Both the position numbers and the translations under genes were made by a program. The notes under the pieces are model-generated. The model was not told the DNA's origin. It ran no database searches and saw nothing but the letters and a program-made list of their open reading frames with translations. From Ophiodon elongatus (taxonomy: Eukaryota; Chordata; Actinopteri; Perciformes; Hexagrammidae), in the NCBI GenBank assembly GCA_016806645.1, contig JACSYO010002159.1, forward strand, positions 12,294,827 to 12,358,826: 64,000 nt of DNA, read 5' to 3'. Shown here one piece after another: positions 25,001 through 36,253 of this stretch (the first letter of the stretch is position 1; every line of letters starts with the position of its first letter).

Positions 25001-26524
25001 TATAAAGGGGCTGATGTGTCATGTAACAGTCCAACTTTAATCTTATTATCAATTTAAAAGCCTGACACTTTATCTTACCTTTTTACAGTAGAGAAAGCAT
25101 CATATTCAATAAATGTCCTCTAAACACCATATGTATGGCTATTGCAACGTTTAACTTTATGCCATATTTGTCCAAGTTTTAGTTTGTTGACAAATTACAC
25201 AATTCCAGTGAAAATTGGTGTCTGTGTTGCTTTAAAGAGGTAGACTTCTCCAGTGATTTGATATTGCACTTTTACAAAGTTGGGGGACTTGGTAGATATA
25301 GATTTAACATATTGATTTGAAACATTGAATCAGATGGAGATGTCCCAACTTTTGCTTCCTAGAATTGGTCAAGATCCCAAAACACCCTATAATTCCCATA
25401 ATGCAATTCAATGGTGTCTTACATTAGTACCTTGTAAATGCCCTTTTCTTTCTCCACGCGCTTAGTTTGTAATACAGGGTTTCTTTAAATACATTTTTTA
25501 AACTGTTGTTTTTGTCATGAGTAAGTTCTCATAGAACACGAATATTATGTGGTGGAAAAGCGTAAACATTTTTTTCTGGAGTGAGGTCATTATTTCTGAG
25601 CATTCAGAACCTTGAATAAAGGCATCAATAACAATGTTGTGTGGAATGGACCTATTTCGTACATACACTATAACAGTATTTCTCCTTTTCGTGACATTTA
25701 TCCATCATGCCCTCGGTGTGTAACGGCACTAAGTCTGCCCATGTTTGAGCCAAACTCAGTCCACAATAAACCCCAAAAAAAAAATTCTGCAGATTTGTAT
25801 CCTAACTTTCCTTTCCAACTTCAAACAGAGACCCCGTGGTTTTGTTTTTCTTCCACCAGACACTATCCAAGGTTGCCCTGAGTTTCTGTTTGCCCTCTGC
25901 TTTAGAAGTTGTCACACTGCTGACCCTCATGCAGCTTTTTGTCGCAGCATGAGTGAGAAAAATATTTGGGGGTCTCGCAAACATTCCTCTATCTTTTCTT
26001 CCTATCACAGTTTGTTTTCTCACTTTTCTAATACCATCCCGGTTTTTCTTTAGCTCAGACAACCTGATGTTCTGTCTGCCTTAAGCAACAGCTCATCCTG
26101 TACCAGAGAGATTTGTTGCCTTCCCACACTCAGGTATATGTCTCATTCAGAAACTGAATCAATTAGTTGTTCCGTTGTTAGATATGGCAGCAGTTTACAT
26201 AGATCAAAGTCATTTTTAAGTAAATTATACTCCATTTTATTACGTTAAAAGAACTGTAACTAACCAGGTTTTCCCTGAAACCACAGACAAATTACTGTAA
26301 TTGGGTATGCACCATTAAGTGAAGAAACAACATCAGCTTGTTTAATTGGTGGGGCAACATTTTCTTTTGCAGTCAACTTTAGTTTCTGAGAAAATTAGAG
26401 GGAATTGACTCAGAAATGGACCAATACTTTGTAAAAGTGGTGCATCTAAGAATACCCTAAACCTACATGCACCTCTGTACATGTAGGAAATGTATGTTGT
26501 TCATCATATTCTGTCATTTATAAA
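22097..26524. other. Non-coding stretch between L2 and the nested transposons
   Basis: No supportable gene. Blocks at about 22380-22760 and 24230-24390 have mixed composition with intact-looking homeodomain-type words (for example CTTAATTAAAATAATTCATT at 24363-24382) and read like regulatory DNA. The remainder is AT-rich and unremarkable. The plus-strand frames at 25612-26053 and their minus-strand counterparts overlap each other and have no motif. Confidence 0.62.
24230..24390. promoter_or_regulatory. Candidate homeodomain-rich non-coding element
   Basis: Within about 160 bases there are CCAATCAAATGAATGG, AATAATTGCTCC, CTTAATTAAAATAATTC and TTGCTAATTTC. The TAATTA/ATTAAT density and the lack of simple-sequence structure fit a developmental enhancer. 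This is inference from word content only. Confidence 0.22.
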
Positions 26525-26760
26525 CACTATCGCCCAAAGTAAGTGGAAACCCCCAAAAAGTTATGGAATCATTACTCAAACATTAGGCCTACACTCGGAT
26601 GTAATTGTTGAACATTCCATTTCAAAACCAGGATATGTTGCTGTAAAATCCTCCTCCCCTGTGGGGAGACTTTCCACAAGATGTTGGAACCGGACTGCAG
26701 GAATTTGCTCCCATCCTGCCACAACAGCATTAGTGAGGTCGGCCACTGTTGATGCGTCAA
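26525..26760 (-). mobile_element. Tc1-like transposase, C-terminal fragment (downstream half)
   Basis: Read on the minus strand, the sequence encodes decayed Tc1-family C-terminal residues: a LTHQQWPTSLMLL segment, then QSGSNILWKVSPQGR. These correspond to the usual LTNALVAEWEQIP / QHLVESLPRR region. The + strand has the familiar GGAGACTTTCCACAAGATG words (26663-26681). The frame contains substitutions and shifts, so it is inactive. It is the continuation of the fragment at 27531-27745; the two halves are separated by an inserted repeat. Confidence 0.72.
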
Positions 26761-27530
26761 CTTCCTGGTCTGAAAAGTGAAGCCAATGCGGAACTGCCTT
26801 AAACTTGCATTCTTTCTAATGGCCATCAGGGGGCGACTCCTCTGGTTGCAAAAATAATTCTGGTTGTTTAGAAGTCTATGAGAAAATTACCCTACTTCTC
26901 ACTTGATTTATTACCTTACTAAACATTGTAAATATGAGTTTATGATCTCAACGGCAAGTTTCCAGTCTTCTTCAATACAGGATGATGTTAATTCTGTAAA
27001 CTAGGGTTGCATTTAGAGTAAAATAGACAACAATGTGGGGTATGCTTTCGGGTGGGCTATCTTGTGATTGACAGGTCGCTACCACGTTGTCTATTATGGT
27101 TTTTGTCTGTTTTTTTCTTGGAACCGTAAACCTTTCAAAGTGTGTTTTTAGTTTCTGAAAGTTAATTACCGTAACCGTTCTAACTCACACAGGCTCCGCC
27201 CTCTACTGGACTCTAAGGGCTATACTCTCCTCCAATCCCAAGAATGGAAACTGCCATTGGTGTTGGATGCCTGGGGTAAGGGTGTGGTGTGCAGGGTGTC
27301 TTCCTCTAACCAAATTTTTTGTGTTCGTGATTAGAGGCGAGTATTAGCCATAGAGTCCACTAGAGGGCTCTGCCTGTGTTATAGAACCAGGGTTACAATA
27401 TGGCTCCACCCTCTCGTGTCACACTAAAACAAGATGGCAACAGTCCAAACCAAGATGGTGACAGCCAAAACAAAGTCCACAAACCAATTGGTGACGTCAC
27501 AGTGACTACGTCCACTTACAGTTTATGGTT
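26760..27530 (+). mobile_element. Teleost interspersed repeat inserted in the Tc1-like copy
   Basis: The left part has GTGAAGCCAATGCGGAACTG (26779-26798), GGCCATCAGGGGGCGACTCC (26821-26840) and GATTGACAGGTCGCTACCAC. The right part has AAGATGGCAACAG, CCAAGATGGTGACAGCC and GTGACGTCACAGTGACTACG, ending near a TTTATGG word at 27524-27530. In other fish these words occur in this order in one continuous repeat, as I recall it. Here the order is interrupted by about 235 bases belonging to a MITE (27165-27399). It is non-coding, non-autonomous and of uncertain class. Borders are good to about 10 bases. Confidence 0.68.
27165..27399. mobile_element. MITE with about 75-bp inverted ends, nested in the repeat at 26760-27530
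   Basis: The left end (ATTACCGTAACCGTTC, then ACACAGGCTCCGCCCTCTAC, then GGACTCTA) is matched by the reverse complement of the right end (ATTGTAACCCTGGTTC, then ACACAGGCAGAGCCCTCTAG, then GGACTCTA). Similarity continues inwards through the TACTCTCCTCCAATC / TACTCGCCTCTAATC words. There is no open frame. A related element lies at 48790-48947, with a lone terminus at 48951-48992. The 48790 copy has the same GGACTCTATGGGTAATACTC interior. Target duplication is not clear. Confidence 0.8.
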
Positions 27531-27745
27531 CATCCCAAAGGGTGTTGGGTTGGGATGAGGTCAGACCTTTGTGCAGGCCAGTCCGGATCTTCCACACCAA
27601 AATCGGGAAACAGTTTCTTAGTTGAACTGCCCTTTTGCATGAGGGCACACTCGTGTCTGAAATATCATTGTACGCAGTAGCATTAAGATGTCCCTTCATT
27701 GAAAGTAAAGGGTCCACACCATGAAAAGCAGACTAAATGGTGTGG
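27531..27745 (-). mobile_element. Tc1-like transposase, catalytic-domain fragment (upstream half)
   Basis: The minus-strand open frame at 27523-27717 starts MDPLLSMKGHLNATAY, matching the Tc1 segment that precedes the second catalytic aspartate (usual form KGNLNATAY). It ends NTLWDEP, matching the LWDEL segment after the third catalytic acidic residue. Between them the usual HDCAPVHKA and PDLNPIEH motifs are eroded, so catalysis is not expected. The + strand shows TTCATCCCAAAG (27530-27541) and CAGGCCAGTC (27575-27584), usual for this group. The missing C-terminal part lies at 26525-26760. Confidence 0.82.
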
Positions 27746-29801
27746 GTTGTCCATATACACCAAATAATATTTTTTAACTGGATGGAGCCATTTCTCCCTA
27801 TCTCAAACTATCGTCTTTGTCTGTCTTTCTCTCAGCAGTCTTTTTTTCTACACTAGGAGGCACTGCAAAGCTAGGGTGGACAAAGACTAAACATGTTGGT
27901 TCAGTCCCAATTGCTCCTCCAAAGGGGAAAACACCATAAATAATCTCTTTCTCTCTCCTCCTCCCTTTCTCTGTCTTCATCTTTTTGCCTCTCCGTCTCC
28001 TCCTCCTTTTTTTTCTGTGTCTCACCCTCTCACTGGCCTGACTCCAGAAGAGTTAGTGCTCCAGGCACTCAGTCTCAGGTTGTTTGAGCTTCACAAAAAA
28101 TAGGGAGTTATTGGAGAGGGGTGGACGGCAAAAAAGAAGAAAAACACAAGGTGAAAGACGAATGTGTGAGATATCTCAAATATTTTTCTTCGATCACACT
28201 GTGACAAAGAACTGCATGAAGTTCTGTGGTGTACGATCATCTAAGACGCAGGGCAAACAGTAACCGTAGGCAGCATCTGACAGTAGAAAATACAAACCCC
28301 ACAGGGTGTCCATTTGAAGGTGGAGGACTGTGCGGGTGAATACAATTGAGGGATTCTCATACGAAGTTTTCTGATGGAGTTTATGCTGGTTGTATCTCAG
28401 ATATGCACTGTGTTGCAGTGTATTAGTATGTCACCTGTGAATCAAGAGACTGGATTCAGACCCAGTATTGACATTTGAAAGGCTCAACCTTTAGAAGCTG
28501 TGGGGGTGACATGGTCTGCTGTGAACTCATGGTTTCTAACGGAAATAAACTGATTTGTTCAATGTGTCATCCGCTGAGATGTTCATACCTGTTTAGCACA
28601 AACTAATCTTGGAGCCAAGATGAGTTTTGTAGCTTCTATGAGTTACTGTGAGTTTATTTTGGGAAAAATATTGAAATACAGATTTAGATTTTTACTTTTA
28701 ATTTGGTAGTTTATGCACACAAAACCTAAAGGGATTAGGCTCAACAGCACAAGATGTCCAGATGAACATTGGGCCTTATAACATGTATGATGAATTGGAA
28801 AGGACGCCTTTGGCCATAGTACTCTTAATTAAAAGCGCTTGTTACGCTGTCTACTGTTAAATCAACTCTGGTCGAGCTTAACGTGAAGCGCTTAAAGTGA
28901 AAAAATGCATTTCATTTCCTGCAGCAGCTTCACAGTTTACCAGGGCCCCCTCAATGTTTCATTACTTATATTTGTTTGGCTCCTGACAGCAATTTGGTCA
29001 CATTTGATTGTGAAGCAGTTGCAGGAAGCAATAAGGAAGTGTTTGCAAACAAGTAACAAAGAAGCAATGTGGAACAAGTGTATGCTAGATATAAGTAAAT
29101 ATTTTGGCACAAGCAGAATTTGAAACCTCGTCCATTTTCACAACTGGGCGCATCTACCAATCACTGCAGAAGACGGAGGAAGATATTGCCTGTTTCAGAA
29201 AGCGACCTAAGTGTTCGGCTTTGACAATTGAGCGAATGGGAAAGAGCTATCATTTAAACTTAAAACCATGCAACCCGTTGTTTCGAGGGGTTTAGTGGAA
29301 CGTTCCTCAGGATGTAAGGCCCATCTGATAAGAAGTAAGCTCATTATTCATTATCTACGTTTCAAGTATAGCTTTGAATGTCAGCGCATGATACAGTTCT
29401 CTGGCTTCACACTTGATGTCCATCTGAATTATTTGAGCTCCTTAAATGGTAGCAAACAAACTGCAACTCCAAACACTGAAGGACAAAAATATTTATGGAC
29501 TGCAACACACTGTTTCACTCATTCACTTATTTATATTTGTCGATTATTTGCGGAGACCAACAGAGATTAGAAACACATTTAATAGCCTTGTTGTGCTATA
29601 GTAGAGGATCAGGGATAAACTGTATCTCTTGTCATCTTTGGAGTACTTTTGCTCACCAACTTTCATAATCACCCTTGTAAAACCCTTGATCTGAGCTCTG
29701 GTGGGTGATTAAAGACTTGGGCGATAAAAAACAGCTATTTGTGGAGCACACAGACAGGGAGAGAGGGCGTGTGTCTTGTCTCCAGTGCTATGTGTGGACA
29801 G

Positions 29802-29819
29802 GCCTAATCAGGATTAGGC
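29802..29819. promoter_or_regulatory. Palindromic TAATC/GATTA site
   Basis: GCCTAATC and GATTAGGC are perfect reverse complements separated by AG. The half-sites (TAATC, and GGATTA on the right) resemble binding words of K50 homeodomain proteins such as OTX or PITX. It sits in a mixed-composition block. Function is inference. Confidence 0.3.
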
Positions 29820-30043
29820 TGGCCCACAAAACAATACAAAAAAAGAGACCAACTTCCCCCAAGAGTCTGTAACAAATGTGGACATCCAGCCAGTAGAGAA
29901 TATAACTACTGCAGAAGTTTTGGGGAAAGTATCACTGAAAGCCCATTCACTCAGTCTAACTGTTATGGAGACATGCAGCTAGGAGATGGATCTGTTATTG
30001 CCCCTGGAGCTGGATGCATATTTATTAAACAAATAATTAACAT

Positions 30044-30070
30044 GAGTGTGTGTGTGTGTGTGTGCGTGTG
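30044..30070 (+). repeat. Interrupted (TG)n microsatellite
   Basis: About 13 TG units with one C interruption. Encodes the Val/Cys run in the frame at 29973-30275. Confidence 0.88.
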
Positions 30071-32339
30071 TTTCTGCTACTGTGCTTTTTCATTACACCG
30101 CTGCGTCTCTGCTCCCTGGCAGCGATCCATGGTGTTCCAGGCACAGATCAGGCTTGGACGGCGGACCGAGGAGGAAGGGGGGAGAAAGGTGGATTTATTA
30201 GCAACAATTAACATCAAGCTATTGTATCAGGCTCCCATGGATACTATCAAAGGGCTTGCTGAGCAGAACAAGTAGTGCACTTTCATTGAAAAGGGCCTTG
30301 GTGATGTCGGAGGGAGACAAAGGTGACACCCATCAGAAGGCAGGGATATTTTAAATGAGTCTCCTTTTTCTCTGGAGTTCGGGTGGAGGCTACATAGTGT
30401 GAGACCTCTCTGCCTTCCTCATGGAGGAACTCCATTTTTTGTGCTGCATAGAGACTGCAGAGATGGGATATTAATATGTATGCAGGTTAACTGATGTGCT
30501 ACACTCTAATTGCAATGAGAGGGAAGGAGCCCGAAGTGCAATACTTCATGGGAGCGGCTCCTTGTCTTGTCATATAGCATATTATTCCACAAAATATAAG
30601 GGTGGAACACTTCTCTCTTTGTCCGGTTGTTTATCTAACTTTTTGTCATGCTTTCTCTTCCCCCTCTCCATCCTATTTAATTGTGTTTCTGAAAGCCCAA
30701 ACTAATTTTGCCGGCATTGATCTAATTATATTTGTTGTAGCTTTTGTTGTCCCTCCATTTCTGCCTCCTTGCTTCTGCCAATTAGGTTTTAACTAAATGT
30801 GATTATGAAGAATAAATGCTCACGTTCAGCTCCACTAGAGGGTGGCACATCAGTTTACCTAAGGCAAGGCTTTCAAACTTGGGGGAGAAAAACCGAACGC
30901 AGCTAATTTTAAGGGATATGGTTTTGATTTTGAGTGTTTGCATAAGCACAGCGGAGCATTTCAGATTAAAATCCCTCAATGTGTGGCAACCGTGAAATCG
31001 CTTTAATTAGGCCAGCTGACAATCCATTGGCGTCTCCAAACACAGTGGACCCTAATGGTGATGAAAACAAACCAATCACCTTTACAGTAATTTAAACTCT
31101 GAGAAATTGGAAATGCCACAGCAGAATTCCTTTGGATGCATTCATGTTTTTAAATTATTGTTACTAAAAATAAAAAATAAATGAGAAAGTTTGAAGGTAT
31201 CTTCAGAATAATAGACCTCTCTGCAGCTGATAGCTGGTGGTTAAACAACAGACATCTTGTGAAGGTCAAGTTGTTACTGATGGTCGGACAGAGTGACAGC
31301 TGCCACTTTTTGAACAAAGGTCAACCCGTCAGATCACACCATCAGATCTCAACTCTTAGGTATCACCAGTAACAATTGCACACACACGGTTTGTCTCAGA
31401 AATGTTTATTAAGCCAATATATGTGTGAGCAGTTTTGGTACAAATCCTCAGTTAATAAAATAAGGCTGTCTGTATGGTGTTTTTCATGGAAATCACAGTT
31501 ACACAAAACATGTCTTGCATATTTAACACATTCTAACTCCCAAAAATAAACTATTACAGTCCAAAGATAATATTGTTCCATCGAAGTTGTTCATCAAATA
31601 TGAATTTCATTCCCCAAATGTGTGACCATATGACAACATTTTGAATTCAGCAATCCAATTTTGACTTCCTTCTCCAAATGTTTGCAAACCACATTAATAC
31701 TTAAAAACGAAATTATGTTGACACATTTTCTGAATCTCTGTATGTCAATATAGATCTCTCCCTCATAACAAGGGTGACAAAAATATCAGTATTAATCACA
31801 GAAATTAATAATGTAATGTCAACAAAGTATGAAGACTGCTGGGAACATTCCTGAATTACTAAGGAGCTCTTTGACATGTCAGTACACTCAAAAATCAACC
31901 AGTCAAATTTTTATATCGAAGTCGTTGATCTTTCAGGATGATTTTAACTGATTTGATCTTTTCACTCTGCACATCAAGCATGAAGCACTTTTTGTGGCCG
32001 CTACGGAAGTCTAAAGCAGACATTATTTAACTGTAGTTATAATGGAAACACAAAATATACAATAATGCAACATTTGTTTTCAGTTCTATGTTTTAAAATC
32101 CATAGCTACTGTCAGAAAAAAACATAGATAAAAACATTGTTTTTAGGTACTCAATAATTGCAATATATTTTAAATTAAAAACGATTATTAGTTTTGATGT
32201 GTAATTTATTTAAAGCAACTACAATTGCTTTTGAACAGATATTGAGGAATCTTTCATATTTGGAATGTTAATTTGCAGATACCATAATTTCAAAGCAACA
32301 GTAATATAATTTGATTAAAACAATATCTAATGTATTCAT

Positions 32340-33250
32340 TTATGTTTGCACCCAGGGCCTCGAGCTGTAGGAACATCAGCAGTTTTAGTCCCAGCAGGGA
32401 ATAATGTGAAAGCATAACGCAAGAACAGTTTGTGTTTCAGTCACTCCTGGGATCTTGCCCACATGCGCCGCACAATTTAATTGAAATCATCCGCCCATTG
32501 TTCAAGACGACAGTTTTAATTTACAGAGATAAGCAGGCTTGGTCTTGACCTTGCTCTGCCCTGACATGGATTGTTGCCCCTGCACCTTCAAAAGGTGTCT
32601 ACAATCAACTCTTGGTTTTCTTTGGAATATACCTCTCACTTCTTGGTATTACGGAAGTGACACTAATTTGCCTCTTGGCCTGGGTTTTCCTTTGACATCT
32701 GCAGCGTGAGAAAAGAAAGTCTATGTAAACAGTACTTCAGTCAACAGATCAACACCTCTCTCTGTTCCGACTGACCAGCGATATTGATTACATAATGCTT
32801 TGTTCACTCGGCTGCTTCCCTCCCTTTGTTGCCATTATCAGAAGGTGTGCACAAAGCCAGTCACTCTCGACATTCACTGTGAGAGAGAAAAGTCTACCAG
32901 TGCAATTATGAGAAGAGCAATAGCAGTGGCAACCGTGTGATGGCTTTTTGTGCTGGGATTCGTGGCTCCGAGACTCTTAAATCCCGCTTTTAAGCGTTTT
33001 CAGTGGAGTGTGAAATACAGTGCGTTGGACTCGATTATATATGGGTCCCATTTGTGATCAGAGCTGTGTAGTTCTCCAACGTATGGATGTGGAAACTACA
33101 GTCGTCTGGTGAAGTCACATTCACACACTTTCCTCAAGTAATTGATATTAATTACTTGTCAGCTGCCTTGCATTCAATTCTCCATGCTTGACAGCTCTTC
33201 GGACTAACTGGAAACTGCCAGACTGCACTGAGAGTGAGTCACTTACTGTT
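32340..33250. promoter_or_regulatory. Candidate regulatory block
   Basis: About 900 bases of mixed composition, with no simple repeats, no transposon words and no convincing frame. It contains TTGATATTAATTACTTG (33144-33160), TTGTTGCCATTATCAG (32827-32842) and similar words. It contrasts with the AT-rich DNA on the left (31900-32340) and the A-run and AATA repeat on the right (33270-33370). Proposed only because it looks unlike decayed intron. Confidence 0.2.
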
Positions 33251-33350
33251 AGTTGATTAATTTTTGAACACATGGTAAAAAAAAAAATCAGTTCCCACAT
33301 AGCGATTAATTACACTTGATTTGATAGGGTAGAACTTTAAACTATTCTAT

Positions 33351-33369
33351 AATAAATAAATAAATAAAT
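33351..33369 (+). repeat. (AATA)n microsatellite
   Basis: Four to five AATA units. Simple repeat. Confidence 0.85.
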
Positions 33370-33758
33370 GAAATTAGTACATTTGACCAATTGAATGGCA
33401 AGAGCTCCTTAAACACTTCATAACGACAGCAAGGCATTAAAAAAAGGTTCTGATTATATTACTGTATGTGTGCGTGTTCATATGAGCGACAGTGAGAGGG
33501 CAAAGGGGGGAGAGAGAGAGAGAGAGGCAGTTTTCCAGCATTAATGGACAAATGAAATGGAGAAGAAACGCATTTTGCAGACAAAGAGGAGGGGCTCACC
33601 GTCAGGATGAGGGTCCCCTGGCCTCGCCTCGGGCGAAGATGCAGCATTAAAGCGTGGCCCACTCTCAGGGCCAGTATTAAACACCCCATTGGTAAACATG
33701 CCCTTGTCAATGTGTTGAAGTCTTGAAATTATGTTTTACCCCTCCACACTGACTGGCA

Positions 33759-33761
<3 letters not shown>

Positions 33762-33804
<43 letters not shown>
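33762..33804 (+). repeat. (GA)n microsatellite
   Basis: About 21 GA units; a shorter GA array lies at about 33509-33526. It accounts for the Ser/Leu-rich minus-strand frames here (33459-33710, 33729-33926). Confidence 0.95.
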
Positions 33805-33807
<3 letters not shown>

Positions 33808-34636
33808 AAGAGGGAAATACGGATAAGAAAAAAATCAACAGCATTGGCATTACTGAAGTGAGCAGCTTTGGCGAAGAGGGACTTCTTTGAAGACTTACAG
33901 CCTAATCCTATCTGCTGAACCGCCATGTATGCCTCAGCTTTTGTTTCTCAGACTCTAAGACCTACTCCTGCAGGAGCCACAGAGAGAGGGTCAATGGATT
34001 CATCTTGCAGAATGCGGAGAAATGTGAGGGTTTTTGTTGAGAGCATTAAACAGAACAGTTACAGCTGGATCTATGCTTTGTTTGCACATTGACCCTTGGT
34101 AATGACAGTAATTCTGAACATATTTTGCTGTCATGTACTGGAAATATGTGTCGCGGATATCAGACAGTCTACATTTTCATTGCATTCTCTCTGCATTTTT
34201 TTCTATATTCTGATGAATTGGTTGTAAAGGATTTATCCAGTATGAAAAGGATTTACATTTTACTCTTAAAAGATGGTGAGAATGGTATAGAAAGTAGAAA
34301 AAAACATATTTAACAGAGGGCAGCACTGATGTGTTTAAATGCACATAGAATGTTTGTGAAATGTAAATAGAAAATTAAATGCAGTATATTAAGGTTATAG
34401 TCCTTGACGATTCAACAAAATTAACATAAAAGCCAAACAATTCTCATTTACGCCCTGATCTCACCTTTACACATTAGCTTATCAGATAATTTTGGAGATT
34501 TGTGCAGATAAATAATCTGGAAGGTTAAGAGAAATGTACCGTTGGACTTTGTGAATGTGGTCCAGAGGAACTTCAAAAAGAAACAATTAGCAGTTTGAGT
34601 TTGTTTAAAGGAAATGGGAAGGAAAGACATGAAAGG

Positions 34637-34671
<35 letters not shown>
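34637..34671 (+). repeat. (TC)n microsatellite
   Basis: About 17 TC units with one T interruption near the 3' end. On the minus strand it encodes the Arg/Glu run at 34573-34866, which is not a gene. Confidence 0.93.
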
Positions 34672-35550
34672 GAACATCAAGTGCTCTGACACACTAACAA
34701 AGGAATGAAGGTCCATATGGAATAGAGGCGAAGTGAACATGGTAGGTCTTTGTGGATGTCTTGGCTCTATTTTAGCCACAGTAATAATAAGAAGCCCGTC
34801 CTTTGGACTAGCAACATAGTGCTGTAGACCTATGACACTAGCTCCATTTATAACTCTCCCGTACAATTACGATCCCATCTGGTCACTGCTGTTTCTGCTG
34901 CCACAGCAGTGAAGAGAGAATTTACTTTTGAGGACTTCAAAGCTGGTTAGACTGTTTCAAATCCCCCCTATAGCACCTACAGCTCAAAGGACAGCGGGTA
35001 GAGTGACTGCCAATTAGGAGTTCCAACCAGACCCATTAGACCCCAAAGAAAAATAGATATTTCAAAGAGGGACACAGAAGAAAGTGCTGTTTTATGAAGA
35101 GTGCAGTTTATGCCACTGGAATAGAATGAAATATATCTCTGCCTTTGGCGTTATTTTTTGAAGGACAAACTATTATTTTAAAGGGAGTTCTCACCTGTGA
35201 GTTGTCAGATGTTGGAGCTGACTGCCAATTGATGATACTTTCTAATGAACTTATCAAATGTGCCCTCAACAATGGTCATCACAGTCATAGCTGCAGAAGG
35301 TGAGACTGAGAGAAGCGAAGGGAAACAGCAGAGGCTAGATGTGCCCCAATCACACACATAACATATTTAACATCGCCCTGAGGTGCTTTTACAGCACTGT
35401 ACCTTAAAGGTGCATGAAGTGAGATTTTACCGGTCCATAGCGCAAATGGCTGTAATCAATCATCAGGGATTTGATAAAGTTGTCAACAGTGACTCAACAA
35501 TTACTGCTACGATTTATGGATTTCAGAAACTCACTTTTTGACTTAACCTT

Positions 35551-35613
35551 TCTCCTCCTCCTCCTCCTCCTCCTCCTCATCCTCCTCCTCCTCCTCTTCC
35601 TCCTCTTCCTCCT
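35551..35613 (+). repeat. (CTC)n trinucleotide repeat
   Basis: About 20 CTC/TCC units with an AT and a few TT interruptions. It encodes a Leu-rich run in the frame at 35471-35728, which starts before the array by chance and has no homologue I recognise. Confidence 0.93.
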
Positions 35614-36236
35614 TCGCAAAGATGATACAGTACAGTGGACAGCGCCTCAAGTCAGCAACTGGAAGCATATGATCTGTAAACTTCTAAAAAAAACATTCCC
35701 CTTTTTTAAGTTGATTATACAAATATAACTTTTGTATTTTGGTAGAATAGATTTAAGCCAACTGTAACAAATGTTTTTTTCATGCTCTGACAAAGCCTTT
35801 GTAGAGAAACGTATCTGCATATTTGCCAACGCTTTGAATACCATTAATCCAAATTATCAAAAAAAAGAAATTCTGACTCACTGAAATATGAAGTTTAGTG
35901 CAGGAGATGAACACCTGCTTTTATGAACTTGCATACATATGTTTTAGTCCAAGACATTTCATATTATGCTTTTAAAAATTAGTGTAAGAAATACCTCCTC
36001 CTTAAATTGGAGGGTTGTGCAACAAACCAGCACCTGATGCGAAATCGTTCAACTACTTTCAATAAATGGCCTTTAAAACAATGTAATATCATATAAAAGC
36101 AGCCCAGACACATAAAAACATCACCGCTTGTAACTGCATGTGCTCAAAACAAAAATGCAACTCAGACAAATCTATAGCGGCAACAAAATGTTTGGTACTG
36201 TATCGCTGGTCTCTACGTGTGGAATTCTACAATATA

Positions 36237-36253
36237 ATAAAATAAAATAAAAC
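36237..36253 (+). repeat. Short (AAAAT)n run
   Basis: Three AAAAT-type units in AT-rich DNA, followed by a poly-A of about 12 at 36273-36284. Confidence 0.6.

Larger units (their letters stand above)
27746..33340. other. Non-coding stretch
   Basis: No supportable gene. Contents: a pyrimidine/GA-rich run at about 27940-28022 (yielding an Arg/Lys-rich minus-strand frame that is not a gene), an interrupted (TG)n at 30044-30070, and mixed-sequence blocks at 29600-30300 and 32340-33250 that look like possible regulatory DNA. The frame at 29973-30275 follows an acceptor-like CCCTGGCAG at 30113-30121 but has no supporting donor or motif. Confidence 0.62.

Noticed and set aside
27798..28025. Arg/Lys-rich minus-strand frame
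   Set aside because: Artefact of a pyrimidine-rich tract on the + strand.
29973..30275. 100-codon frame with acceptor-like CCCTGGCAG at 30113-30121
   Set aside because: No matching donor, contains the (TG)n, no recognisable motif.
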